The translations under genes and the position numbers were made by a program. The notes beneath the pieces were generated by a model, which was given only the letters and a program-made list of their open reading frames with translations, made no database searches and was not told where the DNA came from. 64,000 nt of DNA from Pseudobutyrivibrio sp. ACV-2 (GTDB lineage Bacteria; Bacillota; Clostridia; Lachnospirales; Lachnospiraceae), in NCBI RefSeq assembly GCF_900107545.1, contig NZ_FNQZ01000010.1, positions 52,325 to 116,324 on the forward strand. Reading direction: 5' to 3'. Shown in pieces: positions 36,170-43,731 of this stretch (position 1 is the stretch's first letter; every line of letters starts with the position of its first letter).

Positions 36170-37852
36170 TTAGGCGAATATTGGTTTTAGGGCATCAGCG
36201 AGCTTGTCTTTCATAGCCTGTGCTTCATCAAGGTCCTTACCCTTTGTAGTGAAGTAAGTCTTGATCTTTGGCTCTGTACCTGAAGGACGAACAACTACTG
36301 TGCTGCCATTCTCAAGGCCATAGATAAGTACGTTTGCTGATGGAAGACCTGTCTCTTCTGTGTTCTTGTAATCTGTAACCTTTGTTACAGCGATTCCTGC
36401 GAAATCAGCTGGTGGGTTCTCACGAAGTGAGCTCATGATACCAGCCATTGTGTCCATACCTGAAAGACCAGGGAACTCGAATGAGTCAACCTTGTTCAAG
36501 TAGCGGCCGTACTCTGCATAAATCTCCTCAAGACGCTGCTTGATAGAGCTTCCGATGCTGCGATAGTAAGCAGCCATCTCGCAGATAAGCATTGATCCGA
36601 TAACAGCATCCTTATCACGAACATAAGGACCTGCAAGGTATCCGTAAGACTCTTCGAAACCGAAGATAAATCTGTCTACCTCGCCATCTGCCTCAAGACC
36701 TGCAATCTGGTCACCAATCCACTTGAATCCAGTAAGAACTGAACGAAGCTCTACTCCGTAGTGCTCTGCAACTGCATCTGCAAGTGGTGTAGAAACAATA
36801 GACTTGACTGCTACAGGGTTCTTTGGCATTGTGCCCTTTTCGATACGACCTGCGCAGATATAATCAAGAAGAAGTACACCAACTTCATTACCAGAAACGA
36901 GCTCATAGCTGCCATCTGGACACTTCATAGCAATACCAACACGGTCAGCATCTGGGTCAGTAGCAAGCATAAGATCTGCTCCCTCTTCCTTTGCAAGCTC
37001 AAGACCAAGCTTAAGAGCGTCAAAGATTTCTGGGTTTGGATAGCTGCATGTAGTGAAGTATCCGTTTGGATATTCCTGCTCTGGAACGATTGTGATATCT
37101 GTGATACCGATATCGTTGAGTACGCGAGTAACTGGAACTAAGCCTGAGCCGTTAAGTGGGCTGTAAACAAGCTTAAGTCCTGCTGTCTTGCAAAGACCTG
37201 GACGAACCTGACGCTCTTCGATTGCTGCATAGAAAGCATCCTTGCAATCGTCGCCAACGAATTTGATAAGTCCCTTTTCAACACCCTCTGCAAATGACAT
37301 AACCTTTGCTCCTGTGAGGACGTCTGTCTTTTGAATCTCCGCATATACGATAGCTGCTGCATCATCTGTCATCTGGCATCCGTCTGGACCGTAAGCCTTG
37401 TAACCGTTGTACTTAGCTGGGTTGTGAGATGCTGTAACCATGATACCAGCGTTGCATTTATAGTAACGTGTAGCAAATGAAAGAGCAGGTACTGGCATAA
37501 GTGCATCGTAAATACGAACATTGATACCGTTTGCTGCAAGTACACCTGCTGCTGTCTTTGCGAATACATCGCTCTTAAGACGTGAGTCGTAGCTGATAGC
37601 TACTGTCTGATTGCCGCCCTGAGTCTTTACCCAGTTTGCAAGGCCCTGTGTAGCCTGACGAACCACGTAAATATTCATTCTGTTTGTACCAGCGCCAAGG
37701 ACACCACGAAGTCCAGCTGTACCGAATGCAAGTGCTACAGCGAATCTGTCCTTGATTTCTTCTTCATTTCCGTTGATTTTGTTAAGCTCTGGCTTAAGAT
37801 CGCAGTCCTCAAGATCTGCTTCAAGCCAACGCTTGTAATCATCCATATACAT
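36170..37852 (-). CDS. pgm: Phosphoglucomutase / phosphomannomutase
   Basis: 560 residues, alpha-D-phosphohexomutase family. The phosphoserine loop is VTASHNPAKYNGYK (about residue 140). The metal loop is ATDPDADRVG (near 300), the sugar-binding loop GFEESYGYL, and the phosphate-binding loop RPSGTEPKIKTYF at the C-terminus. It interconverts glucose 1- and 6-phosphate (perhaps also mannose phosphates). That links glycogen breakdown by the GlgP at 20 kb and supply of UDP-sugars for both polysaccharide loci. AGGAGATG precedes the start. Confidence 0.93.
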   Translation of the reverse strand: MYMDDYKRWLEADLEDCDLKPELNKINGNEEEIKDRFAVALAFGTAGLRGVLGAGTNRMNIYVVRQATQGLANWVKTQGGNQTVAISYDSRLKSDVFAKTAAGVLAANGINVRIYDALMPVPALSFATRYYKCNAGIMVTASHNPAKYNGYKAYGPDGCQMTDDAAAIVYAEIQKTDVLTGAKVMSFAEGVEKGLIKFVGDDCKDAFYAAIEERQVRPGLCKTAGLKLVYSPLNGSGLVPVTRVLNDIGITDITIVPEQEYPNGYFTTCSYPNPEIFDALKLGLELAKEEGADLMLATDPDADRVGIAMKCPDGSYELVSGNEVGVLLLDYICAGRIEKGTMPKNPVAVKSIVSTPLADAVAEHYGVELRSVLTGFKWIGDQIAGLEADGEVDRFIFGFEESYGYLAGPYVRDKDAVIGSMLICEMAAYYRSIGSSIKQRLEEIYAEYGRYLNKVDSFEFPGLSGMDTMAGIMSSLRENPPADFAGIAVTKVTDYKNTEETGLPSANVLIYGLENGSTVVVRPSGTEPKIKTYFTTKGKDLDEAQAMKDKLADALKPIFA

Positions 37853-37947
37853 ATCTTCTCATCTCCTCGTTTATTTTGCTAAAAAGCCTTTTTCATTTTA
37901 AGTTTTTAATGACTAACTGTCAACGATATAGGAAACTTTGTTATATA

Positions 37948-38005
37948 AATAATCCTGAGTGTCTATTTGGGTGATTGATGTCACCAAAAAGACCTCAGGA
38001 TTATT
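37948..38005 (-). terminator. Terminator after the Pfs gene
   Basis: Outer arms AATAATCCTGAG and CTCAGGATTATT with an inner GGGTGA/TCACC hairpin form one long stem 14 nt past the Pfs stop codon. Confidence 0.75.
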
Positions 38006-38018
38006 AGTTTCATATGAT

Positions 38019-38705
38019 TTAATTTAATCTTGATAAAACAGATAGTATTACAGAGATGGACTGCTCTGCGGCCTTACCAGCAAAGGTGTTATAGTCCATA
38101 GCGCTTCCGTCACCATCAGAAATAGAACGGATGATAGTAAATGGAATCTGATTGATGTAGCATACGTGAGCGATTGCTGCACCTTCCATATCTGCTGCAA
38201 TAGCATCAAATTTTACATGGATGTTGTTGCGCTGTTTATCTGTATCTACAAACAAGTCTCCAGATGCAATGATGCCTTCCTGATGATAGATTTCTTTTTC
38301 ATCGAGAACTTCACATACCAATTTATTAAGCTCTTTGTCTGCCTCGAAATTGATAACATTGATTCCGGAAATAAGACCTGCAGGATCACCGATGGCTGTA
38401 GTGTTCATATCATGCTGAACTGCTGAATTGGCAACAGCTACGTCAAGAACCTTAAGGTCTTTTACAAGTGAGCCTGCAACACCAATATTGATTACTTTTT
38501 CCACACCGAAGTGAAGAATCATAATCTCTGTGCACACGGCTGCGAACACTTTGCCCACACCGCTGACTGCGGCTACGATTTCTACGCCGTGGACATCACC
38601 TTTTATAAACTGGATACCACTGAGAGTTTCAATTTCTGCATTTTGGATAGATGGCTTGAGGTTTTCAATTTCCATCTGCATTGCGCCTATGATACCTATT
38701 CTCAT
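38019..38705 (-). CDS. mtnN: 5'-methylthioadenosine/S-adenosylhomocysteine nucleosidase
   Basis: 228 residues. GIIGAMQMEIENLKP at the start carries the catalytic Glu. VSGVGKVFAA, NIGVAGSLVK, IASGDLFVDT and AIAADMEGAAIAHVCYI (substrate-binding Met-Glu pair) follow. It cleaves S-adenosylhomocysteine and methylthioadenosine. Its LuxS neighbour, 15 nt upstream, uses the ribosylhomocysteine it makes, so the pair recycles the methyl-donor by-product and gives the AI-2 precursor. GGAGGAAAATAA precedes the ATG. Confidence 0.93.
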   Translation of the reverse strand: MRIGIIGAMQMEIENLKPSIQNAEIETLSGIQFIKGDVHGVEIVAAVSGVGKVFAAVCTEIMILHFGVEKVINIGVAGSLVKDLKVLDVAVANSAVQHDMNTTAIGDPAGLISGINVINFEADKELNKLVCEVLDEKEIYHQEGIIASGDLFVDTDKQRNNIHVKFDAIAADMEGAAIAHVCYINQIPFTIIRSISDGDGSAMDYNTFAGKAAEQSISVILSVLSRLN

Positions 38706-38720
38706 TTATTTTCCTCCTTT

Positions 38721-39245
38721 TTATGAATCGAAGAACTGGCTGCCGTCGCCGGTGACGAGGCGTTCGGTTTTTGGGTACTCGAAGATGAGCTGGTTGTCGC
38801 GGTTTGCTTCGAGGTATTCTACGAATTCTTTCGCATACCATTTTGCCATGCCCAGGTTGTGCATGAGGTAGTGACCGCAGTTTTCTGGTGTAGTGCCAGG
38901 TACTGTGTCGTTTGACTCTACTGATTTGTATGCATTTAAGATTAAATCGTAGATTTCCTCTGGCTTACGTCCACCCTTTAAAATGAGGTAGCAACCTGTG
39001 AGGCAGCCCATTGGTCCCCAGTAGATAACTTCATCCTTCCAGTCTGGGTCATTACGTAAATACGTAGCTATGATATGCTCTAAAGTATGCATTGCAGCAA
39101 CATCAAGTACTGGCTCTCTGTTTGGACGCTTCATTCTGATGTCATATGTGGTAACCAGGCTATCGCCTACCTGATCTTGTCTACTTAAAAATATTCCTGG
39201 AACAATTTTTGTATGATCCACGGAAAAGCTTGGGATTAATTCCAT
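38721..39245 (-). CDS. luxS: S-ribosylhomocysteine lyase (LuxS)
   Basis: 174 residues. SFSVDHTKIVPGIFLSRQD, DIRMKRPNREPV and the metal site HTLEH (residues 53-57) plus PMGCLTGCYLIL with the catalytic Cys. It makes homocysteine and 4,5-dihydroxy-2,3-pentanedione, the AI-2 precursor. A tail of about 15 residues (RLVTGDGSQFFDS) is slightly longer than usual. It precedes mtnN in the same direction, and a GC-rich repeat lies just upstream of it. Whether AI-2 signalling occurs cannot be told from the gene alone. Confidence 0.95.
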   Translation of the reverse strand: MELIPSFSVDHTKIVPGIFLSRQDQVGDSLVTTYDIRMKRPNREPVLDVAAMHTLEHIIATYLRNDPDWKDEVIYWGPMGCLTGCYLILKGGRKPEEIYDLILNAYKSVESNDTVPGTTPENCGHYLMHNLGMAKWYAKEFVEYLEANRDNQLIFEYPKTERLVTGDGSQFFDS

Positions 39246-39292
39246 TTGTTATCTCCTTTAAACTATATGTATTGGCTTGTTTTAGGTTACTG

Positions 39293-39382
39293 CCCTCATC
39301 CGTCAGCTAGCGCTGACACCTTCCCCCTCGCCGGGGTGGCAGATAATGCTAAAGCATTATCTCGTCCCCAGCGGGGGAAGGC
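39293..39382. repeat. Intergenic repeat block, copy C, with nested inverted repeat
   Basis: CCCTCATCCGTCAGCTAGCGCTGACACCTTCCCCC-like opening, then GATAATGCT/AGCATTATC as an inner palindrome, then CCCCAGCGGGGGAAGG. It separates luxS from the DJ-1 gene; the DJ-1 stop codon overlaps its end. Confidence 0.75.
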
Positions 39383-39927
39383 TAATATACAATTGATTTT
39401 GCTAGTTTTTCTGCTGCTTCATCACCTTGGAATGTGCGGATGATTTCAAGGGCGAATGGGATGGCTGTGCCCATGCCGCGGCTGGTGATGATGTGACCAT
39501 CGTGGCAAACAGCATCTGTTGATGTGTTGGCACCCTTAAGGTCTCCTTCCATTCCTGGATAGCAGGTGGCCTTTTTGCCCTCTAAGAGACCGGCTTTACC
39601 AAATACTGTAGGTGCTGCGCAGATGGCTGCCAGCCCCTTTTTTGATGTGTTGAATCCGTGAACCTGATCCATAAGAAGCTCACAGTTTCCAAGGTTCAGT
39701 GTACCTGGCATTCCGCCTGGGAGTACCAGCATATCTGCGTCATCAAAGTTTACAGTTTCGATAAGCTTGTCACAAACTGTAGTAATGCCGTGGCTTCCTG
39801 TCACCTTCTTTTCGCCGGTGATGGAAACTGTGTAAATGTCAATTCCTGCTCTGCGCAATAAATCTACCACTGTGAGAGCTTCGATTTCCTCATGGCCTTC
39901 TGCCATAAATATAAGTACCTTGCTCAT
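39382..39927 (-). CDS. DJ-1/PfpI (ThiJ/YajL-type) family protein
   Basis: 181 residues. VLIFMAEGHEEIEALTVVDLLRRAG is the usual start, with the Glu that supports the nucleophile. DADMLVLPGGMPGTLNL and AAICAAPTVFGKAGLL place the nucleophilic Cys near residue 107. TSRGMGTAIPFALEII closes the fold. YajL-like members protect against reactive carbonyls or act as chaperones; which of these applies here is open. CGGGAGG precedes the start. It ends inside the GC-rich repeat. Confidence 0.88.
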   Translation of the reverse strand: MSKVLIFMAEGHEEIEALTVVDLLRRAGIDIYTVSITGEKKVTGSHGITTVCDKLIETVNFDDADMLVLPGGMPGTLNLGNCELLMDQVHGFNTSKKGLAAICAAPTVFGKAGLLEGKKATCYPGMEGDLKGANTSTDAVCHDGHIITSRGMGTAIPFALEIIRTFQGDEAAEKLAKSIVY

Positions 39928-39979
39928 AAATTACCTCCCGTTCAGTCAACATATATCTGAATTGTAACATAATACTGCA

Positions 39980-41101
39980 TTAATTTTGTGTTTTTTGAGA
40001 TGTAAGTCTAATAATACTGATTGCGCCGCTTACAGCAAGGCCGAAATACCAGTAATATGGGTTGGTAAAGGCTTCCTCTTCTATGAAATAATATACATTA
40101 AATAGTGTAAATGCAGATAATAGCAATGTTTTTGTGAAAATGTCCACATTTTTATTAATAGAAAGCTGGATTGCGTCCTTGATGGTCAGAATCCAAAAAA
40201 TCAGTAATGGTACAAACACCATTATTCCAGACTCGCGACCATAGTCCAACATCATGTTACTGCTGGAATTCCGCTCAAATATCGTAAATGCGAAGTTGCC
40301 CCAGTGCTGGGTGAACATGAGATGGATGCCTTCTTTAAGTGCTTCCCAACGAAGGTCATGGATGTAGACCCATATGGCGATGACCGAAATTACAGCAAAT
40401 GCGCCAAATACTACTAGATGTTTGCATTTGTCTAAAGCTTTGTTTTTAGCTGCCAATTTGTAAAACACCAATATTATCAAGGAAATGGCAAATGCCGTCA
40501 CTGGAATAAATGAGAACAGAAATGTATTAATCGTGCTGTACTGACCATCCTTGAATGCCAGGAAATACAGCCCCGCATCTGAAAAAGCAGGATTCTGTCT
40601 GGTAAGGCGAAAATTTAAAAATCCATAATAGGTCATACCCACTGCGGTGGCTACAAATGCAAGTACCGCTCTCTCTGCCGAGGTGAATACACCGGTGGTC
40701 TTTTCTACTAATGGATTTGATACTTCAACTTGAGCCGGACCGTTTGGCGTGATTTTTGTAGCTGTTAAGTTCTTTTGGTTTGAGCGAACAGCCACTATGA
40801 ATTTACCAAACAGATACATAAGCACCGGCATGGCAAGTGTGGTAGGCACTCTCCAGGCCTTGCCTGTATGCTGATCCAGCATGGCTTTTATGATAAATGC
40901 TGCAAATAAAAACAGCAGATTAATATCGAATGGAAGCTTTCTTAAATAAATGCTTCTGGCCAGGATGAAAGCCCCCGCCAGAAGCATTATTCTTACATTT
41001 GTGATGAGTCCGTAGTACAGTCCAAAATGGGCAAGTACTACGCAGCACATCAAAAACAGTATATTTTTGTAATTTAATTTGGTCTTTATTGTTGATATCA
41101 T
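39980..41101 (-). CDS. Polytopic membrane protein, possible O-unit polymerase/ligase (Wzy/WaaL-like)
   Basis: 373 residues, ten or so membrane helices. A long loop around residue 280 reads FTQHWGNFAFTIFERNSSSN followed by MMLDYGRESGIMVFVPLLIF. That resembles the periplasmic loop of Wzy and WaaL proteins, where H/R-rich stretches bind the lipid-linked glycan. The family is too diverse to name by eye, but it lies 3 nt after the priming transferase, the normal place for Wzy. Start: GGAAATAGCTA before ATG. Confidence 0.65.
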   Translation of the reverse strand: MISTIKTKLNYKNILFLMCCVVLAHFGLYYGLITNVRIMLLAGAFILARSIYLRKLPFDINLLFLFAAFIIKAMLDQHTGKAWRVPTTLAMPVLMYLFGKFIVAVRSNQKNLTATKITPNGPAQVEVSNPLVEKTTGVFTSAERAVLAFVATAVGMTYYGFLNFRLTRQNPAFSDAGLYFLAFKDGQYSTINTFLFSFIPVTAFAISLIILVFYKLAAKNKALDKCKHLVVFGAFAVISVIAIWVYIHDLRWEALKEGIHLMFTQHWGNFAFTIFERNSSSNMMLDYGRESGIMVFVPLLIFWILTIKDAIQLSINKNVDIFTKTLLLSAFTLFNVYYFIEEEAFTNPYYWYFGLAVSGAISIIRLTSQKTQN

Positions 41102-41104
41102 TAG

Positions 41105-41953
41105 CTATTTCCTAAACTGCTTTTCATTTTCTATGGCGCCGGTGCCGCCTTCCACAACACTTTCGTCGCCTGTAAAAACTCCAATGGAGCCAAAGAAGCA
41201 TTTCAAATCCATGGCGATGCCCAGATTTTTGACATATTCCCCATCTAATCTTGCCTTATCAGGAATCTCAAGCTCGTCCCTGCCATTTATCTGTGCCCAT
41301 CCAGTAAGGCCTGGCTTAATGCTGTTGGCACCATATTTATCACGTTCGGCGGTGAGCACATCCTGATTCCACAGGCCTGGACGAGGGCCAACCACGCTCA
41401 TATTTCCAATAAAAATATCCCAAATCTGTGGCAACTCGTCAAGGGAATGTGCCCTGATGAATTTGCCGGCTTTGGTAATATATTGCTCTGGATTATCAAG
41501 CATGTGGGTAGGTCTGTCATGTGGTGTGCACATTTTCATTGACCTGAATTTGTGCAACTTGAAGTATCTTTTGTTTTGGCCTAAGCGCTTTTGGGTGAAA
41601 AGAATGGGACCTGGATCATCAATTAAAATCCATATGCTTAGGAATAAAAATACCGGGCTTAGGATAATCATTCCCGCAAGGCTCATGATAATGTCAAAAA
41701 AGCGTTTGATTACTAGCCCATAAAATGACGCCCTTCGAGATTCGTGTCCTACTGTCTTCAAATGCCCTTTTACTCCATCCGCATTTACGATATCATTTTC
41801 ATCCTCCACAAATACAACTGTTTGGCCCTCCAAAGGGTTTTGGTTTGATTTGTCATTTGCGTATATGCTAAAGGGCTTGTTTATTAACCCAAGAATACAA
41901 AGTATTAACGCTATGATGCCGATTATTTCAAGGATTAAAAGTAAAGTATTCAA
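41105..41953 (-). CDS. Priming sugar transferase (undecaprenyl-phosphate glycosyl-1-phosphate transferase)
   Basis: 282 residues. An N-terminal hydrophobic helix (LLLILEIIGIIALILCILG) and a region of low similarity are followed by the bacterial sugar-transferase domain: KRFFDIIMSLAGMIILSP, GPILFTQKRLGQNKRYFKLHKFRSM, AHSLDELPQIWDIFIGNMSVVGPRP and GLTGWAQINGRD. It would transfer a sugar phosphate to undecaprenyl phosphate and so start the repeat unit. With FnlABC nearby, UDP-FucNAc is a candidate donor, but UDP-Glc, UDP-Gal or a 6-deoxy sugar are equally possible. Confidence 0.9.
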   Translation of the reverse strand: MNTLLLILEIIGIIALILCILGLINKPFSIYANDKSNQNPLEGQTVVFVEDENDIVNADGVKGHLKTVGHESRRASFYGLVIKRFFDIIMSLAGMIILSPVFLFLSIWILIDDPGPILFTQKRLGQNKRYFKLHKFRSMKMCTPHDRPTHMLDNPEQYITKAGKFIRAHSLDELPQIWDIFIGNMSVVGPRPGLWNQDVLTAERDKYGANSIKPGLTGWAQINGRDELEIPDKARLDGEYVKNLGIAMDLKCFFGSIGVFTGDESVVEGGTGAIENEKQFRK

Positions 41954-41972
41954 AAAATGTCTCCTAATTTAA

Positions 41973-42950
41973 TTAATTATTGTAGCACTGACAGTGCATG
42001 ACTTTTGTTTTGGCTGGCACCTGAGCTCTGGCGGCCACCACTGCATTGCAGCCCACTTGCGAGTATTCACCTACAGTGCTGTCATGATTTATCACAGCCC
42101 CTGCATTGATGATGGTGGATTTTTCTATGGTGGTATCTCTATGTATCACTACGTTTTGCTCAATGATGCAGCCTGGGGCGATATGTGCAGCCTTGCTCAC
42201 TGTAGCCTTAGGATGTATTAGGGTGGCAAGATTCATCACACTATCAAGGCGTTCAGTTACTTCCTTTCGAATATCAGGATTTCCGATTGCCACCACATAA
42301 TCCGTATATACGTTTTTATATTTTTCCACTGAATCAATGGTATCTAGCGCATCTTCCGCGTTATCGTCCAAAGCTGCGATTTTGCTGTATCCGCATTCTT
42401 TAGCCAGTTCCTCTACCAGATGGCCATACTGACCATACCCAATGATTAGCAGTGATTTCTGCTCTAATGTAGCTGGCAATGGACGTTTTTTGGCTGTTAG
42501 TTCATCTACTTCTATTTTCATGATGCTAACAATACTGGACATACGCTCATCAAATGTAAAATCGTCGCGTCCTGTCTGAGTCTGCATCAATACGCGTAAT
42601 GCATGAGCTCGCTGCGCAACGTCATCTATGAGATGAACCTGGCCTCTGCCCATGATACATTCGTAGGTCATACCATATTGACATGCCATTTTACCAGGGA
42701 ATGGTGCCACGTTGCATTCCATGGTAAAACAGCAAGTCGGATTCTTTTTGATTACATCTATCTTGTAGCCCTTGGTGGCTCCGTGAAGCCATAGAATCAA
42801 TTTACCATTAGAATCATATTCAAAGCCATAATTTAAAGGCACCACGTATGGCATGCCATCGTCCACAAGCCCCAGATGGAGGTACTTGCAGGTGGATAGG
42901 ATTCTGTTTATTTCTTTTTGATCTGTTACTTCTAGTTCTCGGCGTGTCAT
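41973..42950 (-). CDS. Fusion of NimA-type flavin-binding domain and PglD/NeuD-type acetyltransferase
   Basis: 325 residues in one uninterrupted frame. Residues 1-160 form a pyridoxamine-oxidase-like split barrel of the NimA type (RELEVTDQKEINRIL, LHLGLVDDGMPYVVPLNYGF, WLHGATKGYKIDVIKKN, CNVAPFPGKMACQYGMTYEC). Residues 165-325 form an N-terminal Rossmann part (LLIIGYGQYGHLVEELAKE, DYVVAIGNPDIRK) and a left-handed beta helix (LIHPKATVSKAAHIAPGC, INAGAVINHDSTVGEYSQVG). The second half matches PglD/NeuD acetyltransferases, which act on UDP-sugars in glycan synthesis. The end (VMHCQCYNN) is shorter than usual. Confidence 0.85.
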   Translation of the reverse strand: MTRRELEVTDQKEINRILSTCKYLHLGLVDDGMPYVVPLNYGFEYDSNGKLILWLHGATKGYKIDVIKKNPTCCFTMECNVAPFPGKMACQYGMTYECIMGRGQVHLIDDVAQRAHALRVLMQTQTGRDDFTFDERMSSIVSIMKIEVDELTAKKRPLPATLEQKSLLIIGYGQYGHLVEELAKECGYSKIAALDDNAEDALDTIDSVEKYKNVYTDYVVAIGNPDIRKEVTERLDSVMNLATLIHPKATVSKAAHIAPGCIIEQNVVIHRDTTIEKSTIINAGAVINHDSTVGEYSQVGCNAVVAARAQVPAKTKVMHCQCYNN

Positions 42951-42979
42951 GTGGTTAAATTCCTTTTAATTTATAGTTT

Positions 42980-43618
42980 TTATCTTTGGATTTTTTCAAA
43001 ATCGGCCTTTGGATGCTTGCAAATAGGGCAGATAAAATCGTCTGGCAGTTCTTCACCAACCCATTCGTATCCGCATATGCGGCAGCGCCAGATGGTCTCA
43101 CCTTTTGGAGTGGTGCCGACAGCTTCTGGCTTTGGCTTGATATTGTCCTGATAGTAGCTGTAGGTGCAGGATGGTGTGCTATCCAACACTTCCATTGCTT
43201 TTGGCTCACAGATGAACAATGTGTGTGAACCTAAATCCACTGTATCTTTTACTTTAAGTGAAAAGTAGGCATTGGTGCCGGCTGTGATGTATGGAACACC
43301 ATTTTCAGCAGTTTTGTAGTTGGCCTCTGGGTAGTCAGCAAATTTGTCTACATCCCTGCCCGACTGGAACCCAAAATGCTTGAACAAATCAAAGCTGGCC
43401 GCTTCGCTGATGACTGATACATTGCAAACGCCAGTGGCTTTTACCATGTCGTGAGTGTAGTTAGCCTTGTTGATAGCTACTGTGATGGTGTTTGGCTCTG
43501 AGGCCGCCTGAATAGCAGTGTTAATAATGCAGCCGTTGATTTTATCCCCCTGAACAGCTGTGCAAACAAACAATCCGTAAGACAATTTATACATTGCTTT
43601 TGTGTTCATTTCCCCCAT
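42980..43618 (-). CDS. hrb: High-molecular-weight rubredoxin (flavin reductase domain plus rubredoxin)
   Basis: 212 residues. Residues 4-165 form a flavin-reductase-like split barrel (AMYKLSYGLFVCTAVQGDKI, TVAINKANYTHDMVKATG, VISEAASFDLFKHFGFQSGRD). Residues 170-212 form a rubredoxin: WRCRICGYEW and FICPICKHPKADF, the two CxxC iron ligands. The order matches clostridial Hrb, which passes electrons from NAD(P)H via FMN to flavodiiron oxygen or NO reductases. No FprA gene is nearby. AAGGAGG stands seven bases before the first ATG, so I take that start. Confidence 0.92.
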   Translation of the reverse strand: MGEMNTKAMYKLSYGLFVCTAVQGDKINGCIINTAIQAASEPNTITVAINKANYTHDMVKATGVCNVSVISEAASFDLFKHFGFQSGRDVDKFADYPEANYKTAENGVPYITAGTNAYFSLKVKDTVDLGSHTLFICEPKAMEVLDSTPSCTYSYYQDNIKPKPEAVGTTPKGETIWRCRICGYEWVGEELPDDFICPICKHPKADFEKIQR

Positions 43619-43731
43619 TACTAGTCCTCCTTCTCGTTTTGAGTTGTACTATGCTTAAAATAGAACTCATGTGTAGACTAATTATACTATATATTAAGTT
43701 GGAATGTACCTTTGTTTTTCCGGGTATACCC

